A DNA stretch of 39,959 nt from Pseudomonas sp. AKS31 (GTDB lineage Bacteria > Pseudomonadota > Gammaproteobacteria > Pseudomonadales > Pseudomonadaceae): positions 1 through 39,959 of the forward strand of contig NZ_JAMLFX010000012.1 in the NCBI RefSeq assembly GCF_023634765.1, in the 5' to 3' direction. This document shows, piece after piece, positions 7,935 to 16,104 of the stretch; position 1 is the first letter of the stretch, and the number at the start of each line of letters is the position of its first letter. The translations under genes were made by a program, and so were the position numbers. The notes under the pieces were generated by a model that was not told the DNA's origin, made no database searches, and saw only the letters and a list, made by a program, of their open reading frames with translations.

Positions 7935-9621
7935 GATTGATCTCCTCCAGCGTGGTGCGACCTTGTTCCACCAGCTCCAGCGCCGATTCGCGCAGCAGGC
8001 GCAAACCACGGGCGCAGGCCAGGGCTTTGATCTGGGTGATCGGTTGGCGCTCGACGATCATCTGGCGCAACTCGTCGTCGAGGTGCAGCAGCTCGGCAAT
8101 CGCCGTACGCCCGCGATAGCCGCTGCCCCGGCAGTGGCCGCAGCCTTTGCCGTGGACGAAGTGGTAGTGATCAACTTTCTGTGGATCGAGACCCGAGGCG
8201 CGCAGTTCTTCATCGCTCGGATTGACCGGCGCGCTGCAACTGCTGCACACCAGTCGAATCAGGCGCTGGGCGAGAATCGCGTTGAGCGCCGAGACCAGGC
8301 TGTACGGGTCGATTTCCATTTGGGTGAAGCGGCCAATCACGTCGAAAACGTTGTTGGCGTGGATGGTGGTGAACACCAGGTGACCGGTGAGCGCCGACTG
8401 CACGGCGATCTGCGCGGTGTCCGGGTCACGGATTTCGCCGACCATGATCTTGTCCGGGTCGTGGCGCAGGATCGAGCGCAGCCCGCGGGCGAAGGTCAGG
8501 CCTTTTTTCTCGTTGACCGGGATTTGCAGCACCCCCGGCAGTTGATATTCAACCGGGTCTTCGATGGTGATGATCTTGTCCACGCCGTGATTGATCTCGG
8601 TGATCATCGCGTACAGCGTGGTGGTCTTGCCGCTGCCGGTCGGGCCGGTCACCAGCACCATGCCGTAGGGTTCGGCGGCAAGGCGGCGCAACTGGCGCAG
8701 GGTTTCGTCTTCAAAGCCCAGCGCCTGCAATTGCACGCCGCAGACCTTGTCGGCCAGATCCTGTTTGTCGAGCACGCGGAGTACCGCGTCTTCGCCGAAG
8801 ATGCTCGGCATGATCGATACGCGAAAATCGATCTGGCGACCGCTGATGCCAATCTTGAAGCGCCCGTCCTGGGGCACGCGTTTCTCGCCGATGTCCAGTT
8901 CAGCCATGACCTTGACCCGCGAGATCACCTGTTCGGCGAACTCGTTGCCCTGGACTTTACTGATGTTGTTGAGCACACCGTCGATACGGTACTTGATCAC
9001 CAGGCCATGGCCGGTGGTGCCGAGGTGGATGTCGCTGGCGTGCATTTTCAGCGCGTCGTACAGGGTCGAGTTGACCAGTTTCACCACGCTGCTGGCGTCT
9101 TCACTGATGCTGGTCAGCGACAGGCTTTGCAGGGTGTCGATTTCATTGTGCGTGTCGCCTTGGGCGTTCAGCGATTCGACGGCGTGGAAGCTTTCTTCGT
9201 GGCGAGCCAGATAGGCCTTGAGGTCATCGGCGTGGACCAGATGCAGCGGCGCGCCGTGCAGGCAATCGTCGATCCAGGCCAGGCGCGCCGGATCGAAGGG
9301 GTCGGCGAATACACCGATGACTTCGTCATGGTGGCGCAGCAGGATGAACTCACGTTTGAGGCATTGTGCGAGGGTGACCCGGTCGAATACCGGCGTCGCT
9401 TGAAACAGGCTGTCGGTGTCGAGTACCGGGTAATGCAGGGTGGCGCCGAGGGTGTGAATGAACGGCATCGGCGCCAGTTCACAGAGCACGCCGAGGGCTT
9501 CAAGCACGCGTTCGCCGGAGGTGGCGGCCCGCGCCCGGGCCTGGGCAAGCTGTTCACTGGAAAAGCGTTCCGGCGCGCTCGGCGCCAGCAGAGGTTCGAC
9601 GACAACGGACAGACGTTCCAT
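7915..9621 (-). CDS. gspE: Type II secretion ATPase GspE/PilB family
   Basis: This 568-aa cytoplasmic hexameric ATPase powers pseudopilus assembly. The N-terminal domain (about residues 20-140) is a GspE_N/MshEN-type fold. The ATPase core has Walker A GPTGSGKTT at about 326-334, the Asp box around TIEDPVEYQLPG, a Walker B/His-box region (ILRHDPDKIMVGEIRD, LVFTTIHAN) and the zinc-binding tetracysteine CSSC...CGHC at about 466-500 that separates GspE/PilB from PilT-type ATPases. The ATG has GGAG eight bases upstream. It follows the receiver gene by 81 bp; no separate promoter is obvious there. Confidence 0.93.
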   Translation of the reverse strand: MERLSVVVEPLLAPSAPERFSSEQLAQARARAATSGERVLEALGVLCELAPMPFIHTLGATLHYPVLDTDSLFQATPVFDRVTLAQCLKREFILLRHHDEVIGVFADPFDPARLAWIDDCLHGAPLHLVHADDLKAYLARHEESFHAVESLNAQGDTHNEIDTLQSLSLTSISEDASSVVKLVNSTLYDALKMHASDIHLGTTGHGLVIKYRIDGVLNNISKVQGNEFAEQVISRVKVMAELDIGEKRVPQDGRFKIGISGRQIDFRVSIMPSIFGEDAVLRVLDKQDLADKVCGVQLQALGFEDETLRQLRRLAAEPYGMVLVTGPTGSGKTTTLYAMITEINHGVDKIITIEDPVEYQLPGVLQIPVNEKKGLTFARGLRSILRHDPDKIMVGEIRDPDTAQIAVQSALTGHLVFTTIHANNVFDVIGRFTQMEIDPYSLVSALNAILAQRLIRLVCSSCSAPVNPSDEELRASGLDPQKVDHYHFVHGKGCGHCRGSGYRGRTAIAELLHLDDELRQMIVERQPITQIKALACARGLRLLRESALELVEQGRTTLEEINRVTFIA

Positions 9622-9702
9622 GGCTTGCTCTCCAACCGGGGCTCAGAGCCCTGTCGGCGCGGCAAACCTTGGCGGCAAGTGCCGGAACGTCTGATCGCGC
9701 CA

Positions 9703-10233
9703 TTACTCCCCGGTGAGCATTTGATCGTCGTCCGGTGCCATGGCGTGCGACTGTCGTCGCCGATCCGCCAACACCCAACTGCCATCGTACAACTGCAACG
9801 GGAAGCTCTCGGTCCTGCTCTGGCGTCGTTCGACAAACCCTTCGGAAGGGCTCGCACCGGGTTTCGCTTCGCGCTTGATGCCCAGAAGGTCGCAGACAGC
9901 TCGGGCCAGTTCCGCCAAGGGAAACGGTTTGAACAGGATGTGGCTGACTTGCAGTTGCCGCGCCCGCTCACAGACTTCAGCGGTCGGGTGACCCGTTATC
10001 AGCACAAAATGGCACGTCCTGTTCTGGCGGAACGCGTCGAGCACCTCAAAGCCTTCCATATCAGGCAAGCGGTAATCGAACACCAGCACGTCGGGAGCAA
10101 AGGTTTCGGCCAAACCGATAGCCGTCGCTCCGTCATGTGCAATCTTGACGTCCAGCGCCTGCGCCGACAGATAGTCCTGAAGGTTTCGCGCAAGCAGCTG
10201 TTCGTCTTCGACAACCAGTACTTTGTTAACCAA
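9703..10233 (-). CDS. Stand-alone response-regulator receiver protein
   Basis: This 176-aa protein has an N-terminal receiver domain (about residues 3-118) with all key residues: acidic pair Glu9-Asp10, phospho-acceptor Asp53 (VLVFDYRLPD), Thr79 (LITGHP) and Lys101 followed by cis-Pro (FKP). The remaining about 55 residues are charged and carry no recognisable DNA-binding or enzymatic output domain. The start is a TTG with a strong AAGGAG seven bases upstream; no better start exists. It heads the secretion operon, behind a candidate sigma-54 promoter at 10299-10313. It could act by protein-protein contact, for example with the ATPase, or as a phosphate sink. Its partner kinase is not in the window. 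Confidence 0.88.
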   Translation of the reverse strand: MVNKVLVVEDEQLLARNLQDYLSAQALDVKIAHDGATAIGLAETFAPDVLVFDYRLPDMEGFEVLDAFRQNRTCHFVLITGHPTAEVCERARQLQVSHILFKPFPLAELARAVCDLLGIKREAKPGASPSEGFVERRQSRTESFPLQLYDGSWVLADRRRQSHAMAPDDDQMLTGE

Positions 10234-10297
10234 GGTCGACTCCTTGAAACAGCAGGTCCGATGACCCCGCCCTGAGAGTGCGCCTTACCAGGGGTAA

Positions 10298-10313
10298 CGC
10301 ACACTTCATGCCA
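10298..10313 (-). promoter_or_regulatory. Candidate sigma-54 promoter of the receiver/secretion operon
   Basis: The minus strand reads TGGCATGAAGTGTGCG: TGGCATG matches the -24 element TGGCACG with one mismatch, GTGC matches the -12 element TTGC with one mismatch, and GG and GC are separated by exactly ten bases. Predicted transcription start is near 10288, leaving about 55 bases before the TTG start at 10233. Two G/C-box palindromes lie 75-135 bp upstream. Confidence 0.6.
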
Positions 10314-10386
10314 GGCTGAGTGCCGGTACTTTTATGTCTTCATGTCCTTGAATTTAATGACAATGCCCGCTCCTCCCGGTACCCCG

Positions 10387-10404
10387 TTCCCCAGAAACGG
10401 GGAA
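10387..10404. promoter_or_regulatory. Perfect palindrome TTCCCC-AGAAAC-GGGGAA
   Basis: This is a perfect 6-bp inverted repeat with a 6-bp centre. It is located about 75-90 bp upstream of the candidate sigma-54 promoter, a usual distance for an enhancer-binding-protein site. Related copies occur at 10429-10449, 22522-22539 and 22549-22566. It also sits downstream of the isomerase gene, but lacks the T run of an intrinsic terminator. Confidence 0.6.
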
Positions 10405-10428
10405 GCACCTGAATGGGCATCGAAGCCA

Positions 10429-10449
10429 TTCCCCACTATTGGGGGGGAA
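10429..10449. promoter_or_regulatory. Palindrome TTCCCC-ACTATT-GGGG(GG)
   Basis: This is a second copy of the TTCCCC-N6-GGGG motif, about 115-135 bp upstream of the candidate sigma-54 promoter of the secretion operon. Its centre ACTATT resembles ACTTTC, the centre of the copy before the multicopper oxidase read on the minus strand. A run of seven G follows instead of GGGGAA, with GAA at the end. Confidence 0.55.
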
Positions 10450-10452
10450 CCT

Positions 10453-11214
10453 TCAGTCGTCGTCAATTCGTTCGATCCTGTTCTGCACCCGTAACTGCGC
10501 GAGCACCTGACGACGAGCCTGGGTCTGTTGTTGTCGGGCGAGCTGCGCCCTGACTGTGTCCAGCCCCTGCAAATCTGGGACATCGGCGGCCTCCAGGTGG
10601 TTCGGTAAATAAATCACATGCCAGCCGAACGGTGAGCGCACCGGTTGGCTGGCAAACGTCGCGACCTCGGCAATCGGCGCGCGCATTTGCATCAAGCGTA
10701 GACGCGCTGCAGCAACTGTGACTGCATCCGCTTGCACGGGCACGCGGATCAACAGATGGCGGGGTTGCAAGGTATTGGCGCGGATCAGCTCGGCGAACAT
10801 CTGCTGCGCTGCCATTTCCCGGCGGGTGTATTCGGTGAAGGACGCCTCATCGAAACCGGCGTCCTGCAAGCGTCGGACGAATTTATCCGTGCCGCCGATA
10901 GCACTGCGGGTCTGCTCGACTTGCTGAAGCACCACTTGATCGTCGATCTGCAGCCCGCGCTTTTGCGCTTCCTGCCACAGCAGCTCTTTGTCGATCAGCG
11001 CTTGCAGTGCTGCCTGGCGCAGCTGTTTATAGGCTTTGGGATTACGAATGCTCGCCACGGCGCGACCCTGATCTTCCAGGTATTCGGCGAAGAAGCGCTC
11101 AAAGCGAAACCCGGAAATCTCCTCGCCGTTGACTCGCGCCACGGCCGGTTCGTTATTGGCCCACGCCAGCGGCAGCCAGCAGGTCAGCAGCACTATCAGC
11201 GTTGTGAGTTTCAT
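10453..11214 (-). CDS. Exported peptidyl-prolyl isomerase-like chaperone with shortened parvulin domain
   Basis: This 253-aa periplasmic protein has a signal peptide (cleavage near AWAN), then a SurA/PrsA-type N-domain (VARVNGEEIS, long helices with ALQALIDKELLWQEAQKRG) and a C-terminal parvulin remnant: PRHLLIRVP at about residue 151, ending with SPFGWHVIYL near 202. A normal parvulin domain has about 90-95 residues between these landmarks with a GGDLG-containing block; here only about 50 residues separate them and that block is missing. It is therefore likelier a holdase chaperone than a full isomerase. It follows the cytochrome fusion gene by 14 bp, suggesting a role in folding the exported oxidase. 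Confidence 0.8.
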   Translation of the reverse strand: MKLTTLIVLLTCWLPLAWANNEPAVARVNGEEISGFRFERFFAEYLEDQGRAVASIRNPKAYKQLRQAALQALIDKELLWQEAQKRGLQIDDQVVLQQVEQTRSAIGGTDKFVRRLQDAGFDEASFTEYTRREMAAQQMFAELIRANTLQPRHLLIRVPVQADAVTVAAARLRLMQMRAPIAEVATFASQPVRSPFGWHVIYLPNHLEAADVPDLQGLDTVRAQLARQQQTQARRQVLAQLRVQNRIERIDDD

Positions 11215-11228
11215 GATCGGCCCTCCGT

Positions 11229-12779
11229 TCAGGGGCTGGCAACAATCGGTTTATAGGGCGCGACCAGATAGAAACGCTGATCGGGCAAATCCACAGTGAC
11301 CACGTGTGCACCGCTCAAACCCAGACGTCGACCGGGGCCGAAGCTCAGGCGCGGGGTCAGGCCGGTATCGAAGTCGTGCAGACCTTCCAGCGCCGCCACC
11401 AGTTTCTCGCGGCTGGCGTCGCGGCCCGCCTGTTTCATGCCTTCGCTGAGCAGCAACATCGAGGCGTAGGCGCCGACTTGCAGCACCGCGTGCTGGGCGC
11501 CGAGGCCCTGGCCTTCACGCAGTAACGTCAGGGCCATGCGTCCGGTCTGGGTCCAGTCACTGGGCACGAATGGATAGGCGAGAAATACCCGCCGGGTGAA
11601 TCCGTCGGGGACTTGCAGCAGGTCGCCGGCCACCTGGCTGGAGGCAGCAAACAGATACGGCACTTGCCCGGCGCTTTGCAGCCGCGTCGCCAGACGACTG
11701 AAGCCGCCGCCATTGCCCAGATAAAACACCGAGCGCGAACCCAGCGGTAGCGCCTCTGCCGTCGGGTCATAGGCTTGCAGTTGGACTTTTTGCCAGCCGT
11801 GATCCTGCAAATACTGGCCGAGGTTTTGCGCGGCCAGCGTTTGTGCCGGGTCATCGGGATAGGCAATCAGCGTCGGCCCTTGCAGCACGCGCAAACTCGC
11901 CGTGGCGTAATCGGCCAACGCGATCAACTGTTCACGCAATCCGGGCAATGGCTCGAAAATCTGCGGACTGGCCTGCAGGGTGCCGAGGATCGACATCGGC
12001 CCGATCAGCGGCACGCCGGCCTGTTCCAGGCGCAGCCCCAAGTCACTGTCGAGGGCCGGCGCCAGCGGCGCGATCAACGCGAACACTTGTTCTTGCTCGA
12101 TCAACTGCTGCAAGGCTTGTTCGGCACTGGCGCGATCCGGGCCGGGATCGATCACCGTCAGGCGCAGTTGCCGACCATGTATGCCGCCATCCTGATTGAT
12201 CCGCGCCACACTGCCGTTGAGCACCGCCGCCACCGTCGCGCCCTCCTCGGCCAGCGGCCCTTGACTGGGCAACAAGGTGCCCAGATGCAAGGTCTCGGCA
12301 TCGAGGCCGGGGTCGCGCTCATCGGCGAGGCGTTTGAGATAGGCGGTGAGGTTGCGCTGATCTTTCATCGGCAGCAGAAAGCGCGGCATGCTCGGGTCGA
12401 GGCGATTGTGGCCGGGGTCGCGGCCCTGCTCGATCGCCGTGGCCAGAGTGCTCTCGCTGTAGGCCGGATAGCTGCGGCCGTTGACCTGTTGCTGGCCGTA
12501 AGTGCTGGTCAGTCGCGACCAGTTCAACTCGGGGGGACGCACGCCACCTTCAGGCCGGCCGAGACCATCGGCGCCATGGCAATTGGCGCACGGCAGACTG
12601 GTTGCCGGCAGCAACACGTCCGCCGCGCCAACCCGTGCCATGATCGCTTCGCCACTGGCCGACAGGCCTTGGCGGTACAGGCGCTTGCCCGCTGCCTCTT
12701 CCGCAGTCAACGGCGCAGCGCTCGCGCCAAGGCTGACGCCAGCGAGCAGGATCAGGACGAGTACACCGCTCAGGTTCAT
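11229..12779 (-). CDS. Cytochrome c fused to a branched-chain-amino-acid-type periplasmic binding protein
   Basis: This 516-aa exported protein has a signal peptide (cleavage near ASA). Residues about 25-150 form a class I cytochrome c domain with the haem motif CANCH at 64-68 and candidate axial Met131/Met138 in a D-P-S-M-P-R-F-L-L-P-M stretch. Residues about 163-505 form a LivK/type 1 periplasmic binding fold (LHLGTLLPSQGPLAEEGATVAAVLNGSVARINQDGGIHG at the start). No transporter permease genes are nearby. Next to SCO proteins and a multicopper oxidase, a redox or electron-transfer role is likely, with the binding domain perhaps acting as a sensor or docking module. Both halves are clear; the function of the fusion is inference. 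Confidence 0.85.
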   Translation of the reverse strand: MNLSGVLVLILLAGVSLGASAAPLTAEEAAGKRLYRQGLSASGEAIMARVGAADVLLPATSLPCANCHGADGLGRPEGGVRPPELNWSRLTSTYGQQQVNGRSYPAYSESTLATAIEQGRDPGHNRLDPSMPRFLLPMKDQRNLTAYLKRLADERDPGLDAETLHLGTLLPSQGPLAEEGATVAAVLNGSVARINQDGGIHGRQLRLTVIDPGPDRASAEQALQQLIEQEQVFALIAPLAPALDSDLGLRLEQAGVPLIGPMSILGTLQASPQIFEPLPGLREQLIALADYATASLRVLQGPTLIAYPDDPAQTLAAQNLGQYLQDHGWQKVQLQAYDPTAEALPLGSRSVFYLGNGGGFSRLATRLQSAGQVPYLFAASSQVAGDLLQVPDGFTRRVFLAYPFVPSDWTQTGRMALTLLREGQGLGAQHAVLQVGAYASMLLLSEGMKQAGRDASREKLVAALEGLHDFDTGLTPRLSFGPGRRLGLSGAHVVTVDLPDQRFYLVAPYKPIVASP

Positions 12780-12788
12780 GGCGCGAAC

Positions 12789-13409
12789 TCAGCGGCCGGC
12801 CACGGGCATTGTCAGCAACTGCAAGCGCTGGGCAATGGCGGCGGCCGGAGCGTCGGGACGGATTTTGCTCCAGCGTTTATTGGCGACATCGCCGACGATC
12901 AGCTGCGTGGAATGTTGCTCGGGCGTCGGTACGATCTGGCCGATGCGGCTCAATACCAGGTCCATCTGCGCTTTGTCGCCAGTAAGAAAAAGCCAATGAG
13001 GGTCATCGGAACCCTGCTTCAAGGTGTAAGCCTTGAGCACCGCTGGCGTGTCGCGCAGCGGGTCACTGGTAAGGGAAATGAAGGTGATGTCTGGCGCCTT
13101 GTCGCCCAACAACTCGCGGACTTCTTTGAGCTTTTGGGTGATCAGCGGGCAGGCATCGTTGCAACTGGTGAAAATGACGTTGAGGAGCACTACGCGGTTT
13201 TGCAGTGCATCGCTGTAGAAGCGCAGGGTTTCGCCATTTTGATCCTGCAACAGCGTGTCGGTGAACCAGGTTTTCGCGTCGTGAGTGCCTTTGGCCGGCG
13301 CGGCGACCACGGCGGCTGGCGGCTCAGAGATGTGGTCTTCGTGAGCGAACGCGACGTTACCGAGAATCCAGAAGCACACGGTCAGGGAGATCCAGTCGAG
13401 CAGTCTCAT
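12789..13409 (-). CDS. SCO1/SenC/PrrC-family copper chaperone (first copy)
   Basis: This 206-aa protein has an N-terminal signal/anchor and a thioredoxin-like fold. The copper-binding residues are present: Cys83 and Cys87 in SCNDACPL and His166 in EQHSTQLI. SCO proteins deliver copper to, or adjust the redox state of, copper sites such as CuA in cytochrome oxidase. Here the adjacent multicopper oxidase is the plausible client. Start ATG at 13409 overlaps the stop of the second SCO gene (ATGA). The cytochrome-fusion gene starts 10 bp downstream. Confidence 0.88.
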   Translation of the reverse strand: MRLLDWISLTVCFWILGNVAFAHEDHISEPPAAVVAAPAKGTHDAKTWFTDTLLQDQNGETLRFYSDALQNRVVLLNVIFTSCNDACPLITQKLKEVRELLGDKAPDITFISLTSDPLRDTPAVLKAYTLKQGSDDPHWLFLTGDKAQMDLVLSRIGQIVPTPEQHSTQLIVGDVANKRWSKIRPDAPAAAIAQRLQLLTMPVAGR

Positions 13410-14056
13410 GGCTGTTGCTCCATGGCGATGGCGGTGTGTTTGGCGTGGGTGCGCAGGCCGCTGAGTTTTTCCACTTCCTTGGCCAGCAGTGCCGGATCGG
13501 TGAAGCCGTAGTAGCGCATCCAGTGGCGGCTGTTGCCATCGCCGACGAGGATCAGCGGCTGGTGATTTTTGAAGTCGCCGCTGAAATTGCCGAGGCCTTT
13601 GAGGGTTTCATTGATCGACTGCGGCGAGCCGGTCAGCCAGCTCCAGCCCGGGCCGCGCTGGAAGGTGCGCGCATAATCCTGCAGACGTTTCGGGTCGTCA
13701 CGTTGCGGGTCGATGCTGATCGACACCAGTTGCACTTCTTCGCCGACGCGCGCACCGAGTTGTTTCTGCACCTTGCCCATGATCGACGAGACCACCGGGC
13801 ACACCGTGGTGCAACTGGTGTAGATAAAGCTCATGACGACGATTTTGCCCTGCACCAGATCCTGCTCCAGGCGCACGGTTTTGCCGGTCTGGTCGAGCAG
13901 CGGCACGTTGGCGAATTTCACCTGAGCGTGCTCTTGAGTACTGCTGGCCGGGGCCTTGTGCCCGGCGTGTTCGTCTGTCGAATGGGCGTTGGCGTGTTGA
14001 ACGCCGAGGCTCAACAGGCACAGGGTCAGCAGGCCACTGGATGCAAATCGGTTCAT
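13406..14056 (-). CDS. SCO1/SenC/PrrC-family copper chaperone (second copy)
   Basis: This 216-aa exported protein has a signal peptide (cleavage near ANA), a His-rich mature N-terminus (HSTDEHAGH...EHAQ) and the SCO core with Cys82 and Cys86 in SCTTVCPV and His165 in FKNHQPLIL. The extra N-terminal histidines may bind copper. The start at 14056 (GAGGAG seven bases before it) is preferred to TTG at 14074. It is translationally coupled to the first SCO gene by an ATGA overlap and follows the YVTN gene by 14 bp. It is more SCO-like than the neighbouring copy. Confidence 0.89.
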   Translation of the reverse strand: MNRFASSGLLTLCLLSLGVQHANAHSTDEHAGHKAPASSTQEHAQVKFANVPLLDQTGKTVRLEQDLVQGKIVVMSFIYTSCTTVCPVVSSIMGKVQKQLGARVGEEVQLVSISIDPQRDDPKRLQDYARTFQRGPGWSWLTGSPQSINETLKGLGNFSGDFKNHQPLILVGDGNSRHWMRYYGFTDPALLAKEVEKLSGLRTHAKHTAIAMEQQP

Positions 14057-14070
14057 GTTGAAACTCCTCG

Positions 14071-15993
14071 TCAACGGGCCTGGCCGGGGGCTACCCGAAC
14101 ACTGGCAAAGGTCTTGTCATCGAAACCGGCGCCCAACGATGCCGCACGCACATGCAGGTACCAGGCGCCGCTGCGGTCGAGGGTGATCGGCGCTTCGTAC
14201 ACGCCGTCGGCGACTTCCAGCGCCGCCACTTCACGCGGGTGCGAGGTGGGTGCGAGGTAGTAGCGCAGTTGCACGTCTTTCACACCGCTGCGCTGGGTTT
14301 TGTCTTTGCCTTGCACGATGCGGAAGCGCACGACGTAGGGGGCGTTGAGCGTCACGGCAGTCTTGTCGAGAAGGAACTCGACTTTCGGCTGACCGAGGTG
14401 TTTTTGCGGTTTGCCGTCAGGGTCAATCTGCGCGGTAAAGCAGTGAATGATGTTCGGCTGGTTGAGCAGAAACGCCACGTCAAAGCGCCCCGCCGCCGGC
14501 AGCTTCACCCGCGCGCTGTAGAGCCCCGGCGAGACTTCGCGCAGGCTGCGGTCAATGACCATGGCGGCACGGGCGATCTGGCCACGGTTGGGGTAACCGG
14601 ACATCGGCGCGTTCATGCCTTCGGCGTAAAAGTAAGTGGTGTTGTCGACCGGGTTGACCACGAACACCGCGTTGTCGTCGCGCGACACCGCCAGGCTTGA
14701 GGCCAGCGGTAAATCCCCGGCCAGGCGCGGCGCTTGCGGGCCGGCCTCGAAACCCTGGCTGATCGGTTGGCGGCCTTCGCCCAAGGAAGACAGGTTGATC
14801 ATGGTGACTTTCGGCGAAGCCAGTCCGCGGATGTAGGCGTAGGCCTGTGTAAACACCACTTGGTAGGGTTCGGCGCTGACGTCCAGATCATGGATGGCGC
14901 TGTTGGTCGCGGCGTCGATGACCGTGGCGCGGTTTTCCAAAGTGTTGAGCACAACGCCGAAGCGGCCGTCGGCGCTGAAGCCCATGGGGCCGAGTCCTTG
15001 TTGCAACTTGATCACCCGGCGAATGGTGTGAGTACTGGCGTCGATCACGGTGACGGTGCCGTCCTTGCCGTCGGCCACATACACCGCGCCGGACAGTGGC
15101 GAATAGGCGACTGACAGGGGATGCGAGCCGGTTTTGATCTGCTGGACGATGTTCAGGCTGGCAATGTCGACCACGCTGACGGTGCCATCGTCGCGGTTGC
15201 TGACAAAGGCGAAACGGCTGTCCTTGCTGAAGCTGATTTCGTGGTGGCCGCGCCCGGTCTGCAGATGTTTGAGGGGTTTGAGGCTTTGGCTGTCGATCAC
15301 CGTCACCCCGGACTCATTGGCTTTGCTGGCGTTGTTGCCGACCCACAGCAGACGTTCATCCGGTTGCAGCGCCACGCGTACGGGTTGGCTGCCGGCGGCG
15401 ATCGAGTCGAGGACTTTGAATTGCTCGCTGTCGATGACGGCCACTTCGCCGGCCGTCGGCATCGAGACGAACACGCGTTTATTGTCTTTGGGCGTGACCC
15501 AGTCCATCGGTGGCTGCTTGAGTTCGATCCGCGCCAGGGTGCTGGTGATACCGCCGACTGACACCGACGGATCGACCACGGCAATGCTGGCGTCGCGGTT
15601 CATCACCAGCAGGAAATAGCTGTTGAGGTCGAGCAACGGCCGCGCACCGATGTTGGATTTGAGAAACACCCCGACCCGGGCCTTGCAGCTCTGGTCACGG
15701 CCCTGGGCTTGATCGGCGGCGAGGGTTTGCGGATCGACCCAGGCACCCGGCGCTACCCCGGACAACGGCTGGCCGGAAGCGCTGTCGGTGACGCGGAACT
15801 GCACATCGGCGAATTCGCCTTCGCGCAGTTTGCCGTCGGCGGCCAGTGGCTTGAGCTTGAAATCCACCGCCACGCCATCACGGTTCAGCATCTGACTGGC
15901 CCCCGTTTGCGCCAGGGCAATCTCACTCAGCGTCAGCAACGCCCCGGTCAGGGCCAGCGTGCAAATACCGATGATGTTGATGATCCTGTTCAT
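14071..15993 (-). CDS. Exported YVTN/NHL-type beta-propeller protein with C-terminal Ig-like domain
   Basis: This 640-aa protein has a signal peptide (cleavage near ALAQ). After an N-terminal beta region, residues about 105-430 hold repeated propeller blades with YVTN-like motifs (VFVSMPTAGEVAVIDSEQ, AFVSNRDDGTVSVVDIAS, AVYVADGKDGTVTVIDAST). The C-terminal 150 residues look like one or two Ig-like domains. Such proteins occur beside copper enzymes and quinoproteins in many proteobacteria, where their exact role is unclear. ATG at 15993 follows GGGGAGGG at good spacing; the longer start at 16023 is disfavoured. It lies downstream of the oxidase gene across a REP-filled gap and upstream of the SCO pair, suggesting one maturation unit. 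Confidence 0.85.
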   Translation of the reverse strand: MNRIINIIGICTLALTGALLTLSEIALAQTGASQMLNRDGVAVDFKLKPLAADGKLREGEFADVQFRVTDSASGQPLSGVAPGAWVDPQTLAADQAQGRDQSCKARVGVFLKSNIGARPLLDLNSYFLLVMNRDASIAVVDPSVSVGGITSTLARIELKQPPMDWVTPKDNKRVFVSMPTAGEVAVIDSEQFKVLDSIAAGSQPVRVALQPDERLLWVGNNASKANESGVTVIDSQSLKPLKHLQTGRGHHEISFSKDSRFAFVSNRDDGTVSVVDIASLNIVQQIKTGSHPLSVAYSPLSGAVYVADGKDGTVTVIDASTHTIRRVIKLQQGLGPMGFSADGRFGVVLNTLENRATVIDAATNSAIHDLDVSAEPYQVVFTQAYAYIRGLASPKVTMINLSSLGEGRQPISQGFEAGPQAPRLAGDLPLASSLAVSRDDNAVFVVNPVDNTTYFYAEGMNAPMSGYPNRGQIARAAMVIDRSLREVSPGLYSARVKLPAAGRFDVAFLLNQPNIIHCFTAQIDPDGKPQKHLGQPKVEFLLDKTAVTLNAPYVVRFRIVQGKDKTQRSGVKDVQLRYYLAPTSHPREVAALEVADGVYEAPITLDRSGAWYLHVRAASLGAGFDDKTFASVRVAPGQAR

Positions 15994-16104
15994 ACCACCC
16001 TCCCCTGTAACATTCACTTCCAACCACTGCCGCCCTCACTGCCTACCCTCACTCCTACATGGGATTTGCATTCATCCCGCAACCTCACTGCCCACCGCAG
16101 ACCC

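Noticed and set aside
7963..10275. 770-codon plus-strand frame opposite gspE and the receiver gene
   Set aside because: It is antisense to two well-supported genes with Walker and receiver motifs, and no start context or domain is visible.
10382..10402. Intrinsic terminator of the isomerase gene
   Set aside because: The hairpin has no T run on either strand, and the same palindrome recurs before other promoters, so a regulatory role fits better; it may still slow transcription.
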